Assembly (NCBI RefSeq): GCF_018598585.1
Contig: NZ_JAHESD010000008.1
Location: forward strand, 1 to 64,000
Reading direction: 5' to 3'
DNA from: Chryseosolibacter indicum
GTDB taxonomy: Bacteria; Bacteroidota; Bacteroidia; Cytophagales; Cyclobacteriaceae
Length of the DNA stretch: 64,000 bases
This document shows, one piece after another, positions 44,922 to 56,400 of the stretch. Each line of letters starts with the position of its first letter. Within the stretch, counting starts at the first letter, position 1. Made by a program: the position numbers and the translations under genes. The notes under the pieces were generated by a model. The model saw only the letters and a program-made list of their open reading frames with translations. It did not search any database and was not told where the DNA came from.

Positions 44922-45761
44922 ATGATAAGTGTTTTAGAATCGAATTTGTATTGGACAGCTCAACATGCAGCCGTGTGGGGTTTCTATTGGTCTGCAGAAT
45001 CAAGCCAACTGTTACTTAATAATAGAAGTGAGTTTATTAATAAATATATAAAGATTTGTGTCAGGTATGGCATCTGCGTACCAATTGATTATTTATTAGG
45101 TATGTCAATTGAAGAGCTAGTGATTTCTTGTTTGAAAAAGCAAGTAGACCCGTCTCGATGGTATATTCTCCATAGCCTTTACACAAAAAGTGAATTTAAG
45201 ACGTCTTTGTTTCCTTGTAGGATGTATATAAAGCAAAATAACGATTTAGTAGGTGATTTTTACTTCAGTGTTTCTCCATTAATAAAGATGCAAAGAGAAT
45301 CAGAATTGATACTTGATGATGATGTTAACTCTCTTGTAAAGGTTTGGTCTTATAGCAATATTGATGGCAGTAGAAAATCAATTTTGTTCTATTTAGACAC
45401 GGATGCTTTTTTTAGTGCATTATCAAATCATTCACTTGAAGATAATATAGATAATTCAAAATTGGCTTTCCTGAATGCTACAAGATTGAATAGCTTTATC
45501 AGGGATATCGCTGCAGTGATGTTTGAGTTTGGTGCCAATGAGATGGCGTTCAATAATTTATGCGAAGCAGACGAGGATGAACATAAGTCTAGATATTTTT
45601 CTAATTATTTTTTACAAGTTGATGGTGAGATTCTTTTCTATGAAGATGTGTATAGTTTGCTGCCAGTAAAGGATAAGCACAAGGACTTTGAAGTAATACA
45701 AGTGGGAATTGATCATACTAGGTATAAAAAGTACTTACATAGTAAAGAGAGTAATTTGTGA
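44922..45761 (+). CDS. candidate immunity protein for the adjacent toxin
   Basis: 279 residues from ATG 44922, 5 bases after the toxin stop codon. No signal peptide or membrane helix is seen, so it should be cytosolic, which suits neutralising a nuclease that acts on DNA or RNA. The N-terminus (LYWTAQHAAVWGFYWSAESSQLLL) is aromatic-rich; the rest is mixed alpha/beta with many acidic residues. The family is not recognised. Its coding sequence is AT-rich like the toxin 3' end. The function is inferred only from position, lack of export signal and composition. Confidence 0.55.
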   Translation: MISVLESNLYWTAQHAAVWGFYWSAESSQLLLNNRSEFINKYIKICVRYGICVPIDYLLGMSIEELVISCLKKQVDPSRWYILHSLYTKSEFKTSLFPCRMYIKQNNDLVGDFYFSVSPLIKMQRESELILDDDVNSLVKVWSYSNIDGSRKSILFYLDTDAFFSALSNHSLEDNIDNSKLAFLNATRLNSFIRDIAAVMFEFGANEMAFNNLCEADEDEHKSRYFSNYFLQVDGEILFYEDVYSLLPVKDKHKDFEVIQVGIDHTRYKKYLHSKESNL

Positions 45762-45764
45762 CTT

Positions 45765-46700
45765 ATGAATAAATTAATGTTTAAGTCCCAGTGCATTTTA
45801 GTTCTATTGCTGGCCAATTTTACTATTACCCAAAGCCAGGATAAGGATAGAGCATTAAGTATTTATTTTGAGACGGTGAGAAAGTATAAAGATCAGCCTA
45901 TACCTCAACATATATTTTATGCTGGAAATATAAAAAATACATTGCTTGAGGTAATGTTATATCTAGAGGATACATCTGTCGTTGTTCGTTCTAAGGCATA
46001 TGGTGTAGTACGAACCGTGGGCGTTAGTGGTCTTAATGTGTCTACACGTGGTGAGGCTACATCAAAGCTTGTTATGGGAATAAGAGACAAAGACTCAGGC
46101 AACGTAGGACTAGTATTAGACTACCTAACTGATTTCTCTTCATCTGATTTTTCGCAAGTAGCAAAAGATACACTTGTTGTAATCTTCAAAAGAAGATCTG
46201 CCCATTATGAAAGGCTTATTCGCTTAATTGGCTATGTTCAACTTACACAACTCCGTGATGATTTAAGAGCGTTATCTCAAAGTCCTACAGAACCAAAATC
46301 AAATCGTTGGGCGGCTCTGCTTGCCTTAGCTCGTATGGGCGATAGCTATGCTATAGAAAGCATCATGTCTCGTGTTCCAAGGTTACCGGTTAATGACGAT
46401 GTCGTGTATCAAATCTTTCCTGATCTTGTTTATACCAGGCAGCGTCCTGCTTTTGATTTGCTATTGAAAGCATTGAATAGCGATGAGAAGAATTGCGAGT
46501 CTGCGAATGCTGAAAGCGCTGCTAAAATTCCTTGTGCTTATAGAGTAATGGAGATGCTTGCGCCTGCGGTAGCTTCGTATCCGTTAAAACTAGATGACAC
46601 AGGTGATATAGATGCAAAGAACTATCCTGAAGCTTTACAACTGGTACGTGACTGGTTTAAAGCGAATAAGGATTATACGATAATAACAGACAAGTACTGA
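45765..46700 (+). CDS. secreted HEAT-repeat-like protein
   Basis: 311 residues with a signal peptide (CILVLLLANFTITQSQ). The body is almost entirely helical, with repeated pairs such as SVVVRSKAYGVVRTVG, LRDDLRALSQSP and RWAALLALARMGDSYAIESI that resemble HEAT repeats. It should be periplasmic or surface-exposed. It starts 3 bases after the immunity candidate and ends 29 bases before the 1544-residue gene. It could be a scaffold, chaperone or second protective factor; nothing in the sequence decides this. Confidence 0.65.
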   Translation: MNKLMFKSQCILVLLLANFTITQSQDKDRALSIYFETVRKYKDQPIPQHIFYAGNIKNTLLEVMLYLEDTSVVVRSKAYGVVRTVGVSGLNVSTRGEATSKLVMGIRDKDSGNVGLVLDYLTDFSSSDFSQVAKDTLVVIFKRRSAHYERLIRLIGYVQLTQLRDDLRALSQSPTEPKSNRWAALLALARMGDSYAIESIMSRVPRLPVNDDVVYQIFPDLVYTRQRPAFDLLLKALNSDEKNCESANAESAAKIPCAYRVMEMLAPAVASYPLKLDDTGDIDAKNYPEALQLVRDWFKANKDYTIITDKY

Positions 46701-46729
46701 CGATTTAGAAAACCACATACCCCACAATC

Positions 46730-49700
46730 ATGGTTTCTTTTAATACAGTAAGGAATTATATTATACTGATCTCACTACTTCTCGTTTCAATACAGGGATG
46801 GAGTAATAACTTGCGGGACAGTATTTTTACAGCTAGGAAGGACTCCCTATTTATCGTAACATCAGAAGTAAATAATGAGGAGTTCTATTTTGAAGAGCCT
46901 GCTGATATCCTTGAAGAAGGAGCTTTTCCTTCTACCGTAAATAATGATTCTATCCAACGTTATATAGACCTCGCAAGAACAGTACTTGATAAAGTTAGGG
47001 CAACACAAAATTTTATTACCAATATCGATGAAGCCACTAAGTTTGAGTTGCCGGTAGGTATTACAAAAACAATTGGTGGTGTTACGTATGACATTGCTAT
47101 TCATGCTATCCGCTTTAAACCGGCGTATGCAGAAATCGATGTGTTCATGGAATTTGAGGTTCCTCAAAATGGTCAGAAGCTTACATTCATGGCAAGAGGT
47201 ATCAAATTCACAAAGAAGGGCGGTATTGTAGGTGATGCAAAGCTCGAACTTCTTGGCGACTATGGGATCAACTTTAATGGTGATAAAGTACAGTTGATCT
47301 TAAAGGGAACAACGTCAGGTCAGGGTACTTATGCCGTTATGGATTGCGATGGCTTTCGTGAATTGTCAATAGATGCCTCTGTGAAATTCTCTCGGGATCT
47401 CTTAGTACCTGAGAACGCGGACGGAAGTATAGGGCAAGGCAATGTGATGACGAATTTCAAAACAGTCATGAGTAACTGGAATGACCTTGTCGTCCAGCTT
47501 GATCTCCCAAACTTCCAGGTTAATGGTTTAAAAGGTGTTGGCTTCAGTGTAAGAGATGCCGTCTTCGACTTCAGTGATCTGCGCAACGCTCCTGCTGTTG
47601 TTTTTCCTGCTGGTTATCAGTCAACCCAAATGTTACCGGATAACCCAAATTTATGGAGAGGTTTCTACTTGCGTCAGCTTACAATTAGCCTTCCTCCGGA
47701 ATTTCAAAAGAAGGGGACAACAACAAGAACTTCTTTTGCAGCAGAAAGCGTGTTGATCGATAATATGGGTGTATCCGGGAAGTTCAGAGGAACTGACCTT
47801 ATCCCATTGAACCAGGGAGATATGAATGGATGGGCTTTCTCACTTGACTCTCTAGGCATAGAGTTGCAAGCCAATCAGCTAGTTGAGGCTGGTTTTTCAG
47901 GTGGTATTGTCATCCCGGTAGGGAAAGAAGATAAACCATTTGAATACAGTGCTATTATAAATACAGGAGGCAATTACCTTTTCAATGTTTCTCCTTCTAG
48001 CGATATGCAGTTTCCATTATGGGGCGCTGGTAAGGTTGAAATCTACGAGGCATCTTATCTTGATATAAAAATTCAAAATGGAAAGTTTCTTCCTAAAGCG
48101 AATCTACATGGAAGAATGGCGATTAATGCCAAGTTAAGTGAAGGAGGTCAGGGGGTAGAACTTGCTGACATCAGTTTCGAAAACCTGGAAATACAATCTG
48201 TAAAGCCATTCATTAAAGTAGGAAGTTTCTCATTTGGCTCCGAAGCGCTTCAGCAAAAGATGGCCGGCTTTCCGATCAGCATCCAGGATATAGGTTTAAG
48301 AAATTTGTCTGATACACAAGTAGGCCTTGACTTTACACTAAAACTTAACCTGGTAGGCGAGAACTCAGGTGGTTTTGCAGCGGATGCAGGTCTTACCGTT
48401 ATAGGAGCAATAGATCCCAGTAAGGGAATGCAAAGCTGGCGATATAAAGACATTAATGTAAAGGAGATCGGCGTAGACATTGATGGTGGTGCCTTTAAAA
48501 TGAATGGAAGGCTCATCTTCTATAAGAATGACGCAATGTACGGAGATGGCTTTAACGGTACAGTAAAAGCTGAATTTACACCAGGCATCAAGGTGACCGC
48601 TACCGCTATTTTTGGTAATGTTACAGGTATGCGCTATTGGTATGCAGACGCAATGGTTAATTTCCCTTCTGGCATACCGGTGTTTACAGGTATAGGTATC
48701 TATGGTTTCGGTGGTGGGGCATATTATGCAATGAAGATGGATAACCAAGGCGTTGGTAGCGCATTGGGAAAAACTGCTTCTGGTGTAGTCTACGTTCCAG
48801 ATACAAAAGCAGGGCTTGGGCTAAAGGCTATTGTAAGTCTTGGATCTCATCCTAAACCTGAGGCATTCAACGCAGATGTAACTTTTGAGATATCATTCTT
48901 TAAAGGAGGGGGTGTCAGACATATAGCGTTTGGCGGTAATGGTTATATGGTTACACCCGGCCTTGATGTAAACCTTGACAAGCTGAAAGCCGCAACTGGT
49001 AAAATGGCTGGTGTTGTTAAGAAAATGGAAAGCAAGATGTCTGATGTTTCCATGGGCTTGGTAAAGAGTGGTGGAAGCGAAAATTCAATGACAGAAATAT
49101 TTGGTGAGATCGGAGACAAGGCGGGTCAGAAGGGACAGATCTCAGCAAAGGTGATGATCGATTATGATTTTGAGAACCGTGTGCTTCATGGAAATTTTGA
49201 AGTGTTTGTAAATGTAGCTGGGGGAATTATCAAAGGCATTGGCGCTGGTGGAAGAGCTGGCTGGGCGGTACTGCACTTTGCACCCAAGGAATGGTATGTG
49301 TACGTTGGAACCCCCGATGATCGTGTTGGTATTAGTCTGGGGATTGGTCCTATAAGGGCCAGTGCTACTAGTTATTTTATGGTTGGAACTAAGATTCTTG
49401 ACAGCCCTCCACCTCCCTCAGAAGTATCAAGAATTCTACGAGGAGCAGATGTGGATTACATGAAAGATCTTAATTCAATTGGAACTGGTGGCGGTTTCGC
49501 TTTTGGAGCTGGCTTAAGTATTAGTACAGGAGACTTAAGCTTCCTAATGTTTTATGCTCGTTTTGATGCAGGAGCAGGTTTTGATATTATGTTAAAGGAT
49601 TACGGTGATCTGCGTTGTAAAGGAAGTAGTAAGCGAATTGGTATTAACGGATGGTACGCAAACGGCCAAGCCTATGCGTACTTTGATGGAACAATTGGAA

Positions 49701-51364
49701 TTCGGGTGAAGGTTTTTGGGAGAAAGAGAAATGTAGAGATATTAAATATAGCGGCTGCAGCACTGCTACAAGCACAGTTACCTAATCCTTTTTGGTTACA
49801 AGGAACTGTTGGCGGAAGGTTCAGAGTTTTAGGAGGCTTAGTTAAAGGTGATTGTAAATTCCAGGTTACACTAGGGGAAAAATGTGAAATAGAAAAAGAT
49901 CAAAATGCAATTCTTGATGATATTAAAGTAATAGCAGAGCTTACTCCTTCTAATGGAGAGCAAAACATCAATGTGTTTAATAATCCGCAAGCCGTGTTTA
50001 ATATGCCCGTCGACAAGGAATTTGAACTTGTAGATGAGGGCGATGTGCGAAGAACATTTCGCATAAAGCTTGACCACTTTAAATTGTTAGACGGTAAGAC
50101 ATCAATTGTTGGGAGTCTTGAGTGGAATGACAACCATGATGTTCTTGCTTTTAATTCATATGAGATTCTTCCCCCTAAGAAGGAAATTAAAATGTTAGCG
50201 CAGGTATCTTTTGAAGAGCTCAAAAATGATTCTTGGTCTGCTGTTGTTTCCGATGGACAGCGCGTGACAGAGAAAGTTGAACAATCTTTTATTACTGGAG
50301 AAGCTCCTGACTTTATTCCACACGAAAATGTAGAATATAGTTATCCTGTAATAAGCCAAACTAATTTTTATAAAAATGAGAGTAATGAAGGTTACATAAA
50401 ATTGAAAAAGGCGCAGCCTTACTTGTTTCAAGTTGGTCCTGAGTGGAAGCAAAAGGGGAGATTTAAGGCTGCCGATGGAACCATATCTTTCTTTGATTTT
50501 ATTTATACTTATTCAAGCAACACGGTAAATTTTGTAATTCCTGAATTAAAAACCAGCCAGGCATATGTGTACGAATTGCTAAACCTTCCAGCACAAAATG
50601 CACTAGCGATCGATAGGAATGTGAGTGAGGAGACTAACAAGGTGAAAGGTGAAAATGAAATGTTGAATACAGAGATTACAACGAAGAAAGCTGAAGGTAC
50701 AATAGAATCATTGCAGGAGAAATCAATATTCAGCGTTGATTTTAAATCAAGTGATTACTCTACTTTTTCACAGAAACTTGATCACTTTAGTTATTCACCG
50801 GGATGGACATGGGCGGTTCAAACAGGAGTAAATGAATTAGGTACGACATTGAATGGAAGTGAATATTTTGAAAAGATTGAAATTCATAGAGAAATATTAA
50901 ATAGTAGTCTAATACAATTTGAAGCTGACCTTTCAGATAATTACTGGTTTCAATCGCTAGTCTATCCGTTGGTATACGAGGGATATCCAATTAGTGGTTC
51001 TGTAAAGCTTGAACGCGATCATCAGATCTTAGGATTGATTCCAGCAAAATCAATTCACATCCGTCAGACTCCGGCAGATATAGTTTATAGAAGGGATGCT
51101 ACCATCTCCCAACCCTCAGTCTCAGCGATAGTTTATAATCTTCCTTTGGAAATGTATCGCGATTATCTGGATATACAATCTAAGTGTGCCAACTTGTCGA
51201 TAAATACAGGTAGTGAACGTATCAATAAAATTATAACGACACCATTCCCTGTATTAAGGCAAGGCGACTACAAGATCTCGATTCGGTATTCGCTTCCCGG
51301 ATTGAATAAGATCACTACGAATAAAAATAAGACAATCAATTACAGTGTGACACATATTAAATAG
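46730..51364 (+). CDS. 1544-residue secreted protein of unknown family
   Basis: A probable signal peptide (NYIILISLLLVSIQGWS) starts a very long protein that I cannot assign. Residues about 90-760 are beta-rich with repeated themes of the type GVSGKFRGTDLIPLNQGDMNGWAFSLDSLGIEL, suggesting an elongated or lamellar beta fold. Residues about 700-1000 are Gly-rich (GIGAGGRAGWAVLHFAPKEWYVYVGTPDDR). The C-terminal 450 residues look like Ig-like strands. It has no T9SS sorting domain. It ends 7 bases before the FN3 gene. By context it is a structural component of the same exported complex. Confidence 0.6.
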   Translation: MVSFNTVRNYIILISLLLVSIQGWSNNLRDSIFTARKDSLFIVTSEVNNEEFYFEEPADILEEGAFPSTVNNDSIQRYIDLARTVLDKVRATQNFITNIDEATKFELPVGITKTIGGVTYDIAIHAIRFKPAYAEIDVFMEFEVPQNGQKLTFMARGIKFTKKGGIVGDAKLELLGDYGINFNGDKVQLILKGTTSGQGTYAVMDCDGFRELSIDASVKFSRDLLVPENADGSIGQGNVMTNFKTVMSNWNDLVVQLDLPNFQVNGLKGVGFSVRDAVFDFSDLRNAPAVVFPAGYQSTQMLPDNPNLWRGFYLRQLTISLPPEFQKKGTTTRTSFAAESVLIDNMGVSGKFRGTDLIPLNQGDMNGWAFSLDSLGIELQANQLVEAGFSGGIVIPVGKEDKPFEYSAIINTGGNYLFNVSPSSDMQFPLWGAGKVEIYEASYLDIKIQNGKFLPKANLHGRMAINAKLSEGGQGVELADISFENLEIQSVKPFIKVGSFSFGSEALQQKMAGFPISIQDIGLRNLSDTQVGLDFTLKLNLVGENSGGFAADAGLTVIGAIDPSKGMQSWRYKDINVKEIGVDIDGGAFKMNGRLIFYKNDAMYGDGFNGTVKAEFTPGIKVTATAIFGNVTGMRYWYADAMVNFPSGIPVFTGIGIYGFGGGAYYAMKMDNQGVGSALGKTASGVVYVPDTKAGLGLKAIVSLGSHPKPEAFNADVTFEISFFKGGGVRHIAFGGNGYMVTPGLDVNLDKLKAATGKMAGVVKKMESKMSDVSMGLVKSGGSENSMTEIFGEIGDKAGQKGQISAKVMIDYDFENRVLHGNFEVFVNVAGGIIKGIGAGGRAGWAVLHFAPKEWYVYVGTPDDRVGISLGIGPIRASATSYFMVGTKILDSPPPPSEVSRILRGADVDYMKDLNSIGTGGGFAFGAGLSISTGDLSFLMFYARFDAGAGFDIMLKDYGDLRCKGSSKRIGINGWYANGQAYAYFDGTIGIRVKVFGRKRNVEILNIAAAALLQAQLPNPFWLQGTVGGRFRVLGGLVKGDCKFQVTLGEKCEIEKDQNAILDDIKVIAELTPSNGEQNINVFNNPQAVFNMPVDKEFELVDEGDVRRTFRIKLDHFKLLDGKTSIVGSLEWNDNHDVLAFNSYEILPPKKEIKMLAQVSFEELKNDSWSAVVSDGQRVTEKVEQSFITGEAPDFIPHENVEYSYPVISQTNFYKNESNEGYIKLKKAQPYLFQVGPEWKQKGRFKAADGTISFFDFIYTYSSNTVNFVIPELKTSQAYVYELLNLPAQNALAIDRNVSEETNKVKGENEMLNTEITTKKAEGTIESLQEKSIFSVDFKSSDYSTFSQKLDHFSYSPGWTWAVQTGVNELGTTLNGSEYFEKIEIHREILNSSLIQFEADLSDNYWFQSLVYPLVYEGYPISGSVKLERDHQILGLIPAKSIHIRQTPADIVYRRDATISQPSVSAIVYNLPLEMYRDYLDIQSKCANLSINTGSERINKIITTPFPVLRQGDYKISIRYSLPGLNKITTNKNKTINYSVTHIK

Positions 51365-51371
51365 GAGTAAG

Positions 51372-53456
51372 ATGAAATTGAGATGGATTTTTGCACTGTG
51401 CGCTATACTTATAGTTGCCGAGCATAATGATGTTAAGGCACAATCGCACCCTTCGATAAAGGTAAAGGCCAGTGTTTATGAGGACTCTATAATATTAAGA
51501 TGGGCACCTTCTTCAGCACTGGCTTGGCAACTTTTAAATAAATATGGATATAGAATTGAACGTTACACCATCGTTAGAGATTCTTCTGTTTTAGCAGATA
51601 AACCAATAAAAAACTTGACGGAAATTCCCTTGAAACCTCACAATCCGACCGAGTGGGAAAAGTATGTTGATACGGACGATTATGTCGCTATTGCTGCACA
51701 GGCAATTTTTGGAGAAACATTTGATTTGTCTAACAATGCTTCCCAAGATATCGCTCAAATAGTGCAAAAGTCAAAGGAGCTTGACCTACGTTTTTCCTTT
51801 ACTTCTCTGGCTGCAGATTTATCTCCAAATGCTGCTCATCTGTCTGCTCTTCGATTCGTCGACAGGGATGTAAAGCATAATGAGAAGTATTTATATAGAG
51901 TTTATTCGATGGTTCCTGAAAAAATATTAAATGTTGACTTTGGCTTTGTATACAAAGGCGGTGACGAAAGGAATGTACTGCCAGTTCCTGCCGCACCTCA
52001 AGTGCAATTAGGAAATGAGGTGGCGCTGGTAAAATGGAGTAATGCGAATCTAAAAGATGTTTACACGGGGTATTATGTTGAGCGATCCATTGATGGAGGA
52101 CAATCTTTTAAACGACTTACCAAGTCTCCTGTTGTTGCCACTAGTATGGAAAGTGACGTAAATGATGACTTCGAGTTTACAAAGATCGATTCTACATTAA
52201 CAGGTATTCTCTACTATTATCGAATTATTGGGATTACTTCTTTTGGTGAACATGGACCTCCATCAGGTAACGCAACGTGGCTTAATGAAAAACCGCTAAA
52301 ACCGGTTCCAGCAATTATAAGTACAGTGGTAATTGATAATGCGTCGGTGAAAATTTCTTGGAGCTTCTCAAATGCAGCAGAAAATGAAATAGAAGGTTTT
52401 GAGATACAAAGAAAAAATAAAGTCGAAGCTGACTTTGATGTTATTAATAAAGTACCAGTCTTTGCTTCAGTTCGTGAATTTATTGATGATAATCCAAAGT
52501 CAACAAATTATTATCGATTAGCTGCCTTTACTAAAGGAGGGCAAAGAACATATTCATTTCCTCAATTAGTACAGTTAGTAGACAGTATACCGCCTGCCGC
52601 ACCCTTAGGATTAAAGGCAATTACTGATTCTACTGGTATAATTAAACTGCAATGGGAAAAGAATCTTGAAAGTGATCTACTAGGGTATAGGGTGTACAGG
52701 TCGAACTTTAAGAACTCAGAATTTAGCCAAATAACAATTAGCCCAATTATATTCAATAATTTTATAGATACCATTAATATAAAATCGCTATCCACACATA
52801 TGTGGTATAAAGTGGTTGCGATTGATAATCGTTTTAATACATCTTTATTTTCTGATGTAATTCAGGTAGAAAGGCCGGATATTATTCCTCCCGTTGCTCC
52901 TGTTATTAAAGGTGTTAAAGCAAAGGATGGTGGTGTTGAGATAAAATGGATTAAAAGTAGCAGTAGCGATGTGGTTGAACATCAGATTTATAGAAAACAT
53001 CAATACTCGTCGTCCTGGAACATATTAAAGCGAATTCCCGTAAGCGATACCACATCTGTTTTTTTTGATGCTATAAATGGGAAGCACACATACCAATATT
53101 CGATATTAGCAGTCGATAAAACATTCTTGAAATCCTTAATGTGTAAGCCAGTATGGGGAACGCCACTTGTTAATAGCAAAAAAGCAATTATCGAGAAGTT
53201 TACAGGGGTACCAGATCGTGCTAACAAACGGGTTGTTCTTTCTTGGTCTTATAAGGAACCTAAGGTTACTAAGTTTTCTATATATCGCATTGCAAATGGT
53301 GAAAGTTTGATGCTTTATAAAACGGTAAATGGAAGTACTACTAGCTTCACTGACTCTAATATAGCTATCAATAGTAGTTATGGTTACAGAGTTAAAGCCA
53401 TATTTATCGATGGAAATGAATCAGAATTTTCGAATGAAGTGATTATAAATTATTAA
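51372..53456 (+). CDS. secreted fibronectin type III protein
   Basis: 694 residues. A signal peptide (LRWIFALCAILIVAEHNDVKAQ) is followed by a divergent N-terminal segment (about 25-190) and then roughly five FN3-like domains. Each has the pattern PxAP..(V/L)(A/K)..W, then SxxG(Y/F)xVYRS and (Y/V)(Y/W)Y(K/R)(V/L)xA; examples are LGYRVYRSNFKNSEFSQI and YGYRVKAIF. No sorting domain is present. It starts 7 bases after the 1544-residue gene and stops 3 bases before the SprB-repeat gene. Confidence 0.75.
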   Translation: MKLRWIFALCAILIVAEHNDVKAQSHPSIKVKASVYEDSIILRWAPSSALAWQLLNKYGYRIERYTIVRDSSVLADKPIKNLTEIPLKPHNPTEWEKYVDTDDYVAIAAQAIFGETFDLSNNASQDIAQIVQKSKELDLRFSFTSLAADLSPNAAHLSALRFVDRDVKHNEKYLYRVYSMVPEKILNVDFGFVYKGGDERNVLPVPAAPQVQLGNEVALVKWSNANLKDVYTGYYVERSIDGGQSFKRLTKSPVVATSMESDVNDDFEFTKIDSTLTGILYYYRIIGITSFGEHGPPSGNATWLNEKPLKPVPAIISTVVIDNASVKISWSFSNAAENEIEGFEIQRKNKVEADFDVINKVPVFASVREFIDDNPKSTNYYRLAAFTKGGQRTYSFPQLVQLVDSIPPAAPLGLKAITDSTGIIKLQWEKNLESDLLGYRVYRSNFKNSEFSQITISPIIFNNFIDTINIKSLSTHMWYKVVAIDNRFNTSLFSDVIQVERPDIIPPVAPVIKGVKAKDGGVEIKWIKSSSSDVVEHQIYRKHQYSSSWNILKRIPVSDTTSVFFDAINGKHTYQYSILAVDKTFLKSLMCKPVWGTPLVNSKKAIIEKFTGVPDRANKRVVLSWSYKEPKVTKFSIYRIANGESLMLYKTVNGSTTSFTDSNIAINSSYGYRVKAIFIDGNESEFSNEVIINY

Positions 53457-53459
53457 TAT

Positions 53460-56400
53460 ATGAAGTTCTTAGGATATTTGACTTGTGCATTCATTCTTAC
53501 CTCAACAATTGCATTGCGAGCTCAAGTAGCTCCTTCTATATCAAGTACCTACGGAAAGACTGTTTGTCCTGGCGAGTCATACAATTATGGTCTGATTAAT
53601 ATTCCGTATTGTACATCATCCATCTCGTGGTCGATCTCGGGTGGCGGTACTATAGTTGGATCTGCTACGGGTGGTAGTATAAATGTTATATGGAATCATA
53701 GCGCCTCCGTCGGATGGGTGTATTGTAATGTTTCAGTTAATTCTTCTATACCTAATGCTACATTTCCATGTACGTATAGTCATTCCTTAAGTTATAGTGT
53801 GTCTTTAAAAATTCCATCAACTACTCCTGTTTCTCCCACATCCATTACTTTTCCTTCCGGCAATCTTTGTCCAGATGAACAGATAACACTAACTACAAAC
53901 TCACTTAATGCTTCTCATAATTATGTTTGGCAATATAATATTAATAATACAGGATGGAGCGGTATAGGAGTAACGTCATCAAATACGACAACTTTTACAG
54001 TTCCAAAAATTAATGCCTTTACAAGCAACTATCATAGAATAAAATTCAGGGTATATTCAGTTTATTCAGCTTGTTCTAACATTAGATCTTCCTCCGAAGC
54101 TGTCTCAGGAGATCTTTTTGTCTATCCACCAAGTCCGGTAATTACTTTAGTGCCTAAAGGTAAAGTCTGTACTGCTTCTGGAGGAGTTACAATTTCCGGC
54201 GTAACCAGTTATTATCCTGAATTTAAAGTGAATATTAAAAATACCGATACTAATATACCTGTTGTTTCAAATCAAATATACACCACTGCTACTGCCTCCA
54301 ATAAAGTAATTGACTTGCCTCCTGGTAATTATAGTTTCCAAGTGGTTAATTTTAGCTCGTCCGATCCCGAGGTCGAGCAATGTTTTCAGAATAGTCAATC
54401 TTTTACTGTAGCTTATTCAAATCCTGTCATTAATATAACAGAAAATGTTCAGCATGAAGCTTGTTATAACCCCAATGTCGGAACGGGAGCTATATCACTC
54501 ACTGTGTCCGGGGGATCCAATTCATCTTACAGTTATTTGTGGTCGGCGGCAAACTGGACTACTTCAGGTACTTGGACTTCAAATACAAAAGACATCTCTG
54601 GGTTACAGGGTGGAAGGACATTTAATGTAAAAGTAAACGATACGAATGGATGTACCGGAGAAAAAAATATTATAGTAAATGAAGAAGATGAGATAGTTGT
54701 TAGTGCATATGTATCATCTAATTATAATGATGAGGATGTTAGCTGTCCAGGTGCAGCAGACGGTAAAATAACGGTCATTGCGTCCGGCGGTAGCGACTCT
54801 TTTACATACAGCACAGATGGTTCCAGTTTTCAATCAAGCAATATATTAACTGGGCTTTCTGCCAAAACATATAATAGCATTACCGTAAAAGATAATAATA
54901 ACTGTTTGAAGGTTGGAAATTCAGTAACCATTAATCCAGCTCCTTCTATACTACCAGGTACAGTCGCAGTAACTGACCTTACTTGCTATAATACGCCTAC
55001 AGGTAAGATTGCAGTCTCTGGATTTTCAGGGGGTACAAAAAACTTAGCGTACTCAATTGATGGAATTAATTATCAGTCTGGCACTACTTTTTCATCCTTG
55101 TACGCTGGTAATTATTCATTGATAGTAAAAGATGCTAACAGTTGTACAACAGCTATTCCTTTAATTGAAGTAGATCAGCCAACAGCTATTACATTTTCAG
55201 CAATTGAATTACTCCCTCAAAGCTGCGATGGTAAAACAGATGGGGTTATTAAATTCAAAGGTGTTGGCGGTATGGGGTTGTTAAATTACTCTATTGATGG
55301 GATAAATTATGTCTCAGGTGATCCTGCTGTCTTTACTAATCTTCAAACAGGTAATTTTACCCTTTCCATTAAAGATACAAGTGTTCCAAATTGTATCGTT
55401 ACTACCTCTAGGACTCTTCCTATTCAACCAGTGATCACAGGAAACATTGTTGAAAACCAACCCATTAGTTGCAATTCAAGTAAAGATGGCGCATTAAATC
55501 TTACTCCTGGCGGAGGTACAGCACCTTACACATTTACATGGAGTAATAGTTCGTTAAATGAAGATATTTCCGACTTGGCGGTAGGTCTTTATGAAGTAAC
55601 AATTAAAGACAGTAAGGGCTGCGAGAAAAAATTCAATTATAATCTACAGGAACCTGACGTATTAACACTCAGTAGCTTAATTAAGGATTATCATGGTTTT
55701 GGTGTCTCTTGTATTAATGAATCTGATGGTGAAATTGATATTACGCCACATGGGGGAACAGGGCCGTTTACCTATGTATGGTCGGATGGGGGTGATTTAG
55801 AAGATAATTCTGGATTATCTCCCGGAGCATATAGGGTGGATGTTAATGATAGTCATGGTTGTAAAGCTTTTCTTGATGGTCTTACGATTACGAGCCCTAC
55901 GGAGTTAAACTTAGCTGTAGATAGATTTAAGAACATCTCTTGCCACCAAGGTAATGATGGTGAAATTGAATTAGGAATTTCAGGAGGAGCGGGAGAGTAC
56001 AGGTTTTCTAAAAATAATATTGACTGGCAGCAGGAGAAGATTATTAAAGGTTTAACTGCTGGTGTTTATACTGTTTATCTTGAGGATGCAAATGGTTGTC
56101 AAAAGCAAGTCAGTAAAGAGTTAACAGAACCGTCTGCACTTACATTAAATCTTGTTGACAAGGTTGAGACCATATGTGGAGAAGCTAACGGAAGCGCTGA
56201 AGTAGTCGCCGCCGGAGGTGTAGGAAATTACAGGTATGAGTGGTATGATGGTAACAATCAACTCATTGCTAATACTGCAAAGGCTATTAGCTTAGGCAGT
56301 GGTGACTATACTGTAGTGAGCGTTGATGGTAATAATTGTACCATTTCAGATGAGATTAGTATTAACGATTCGAATGGTCCTAAAATTACACAAGAGCTTC

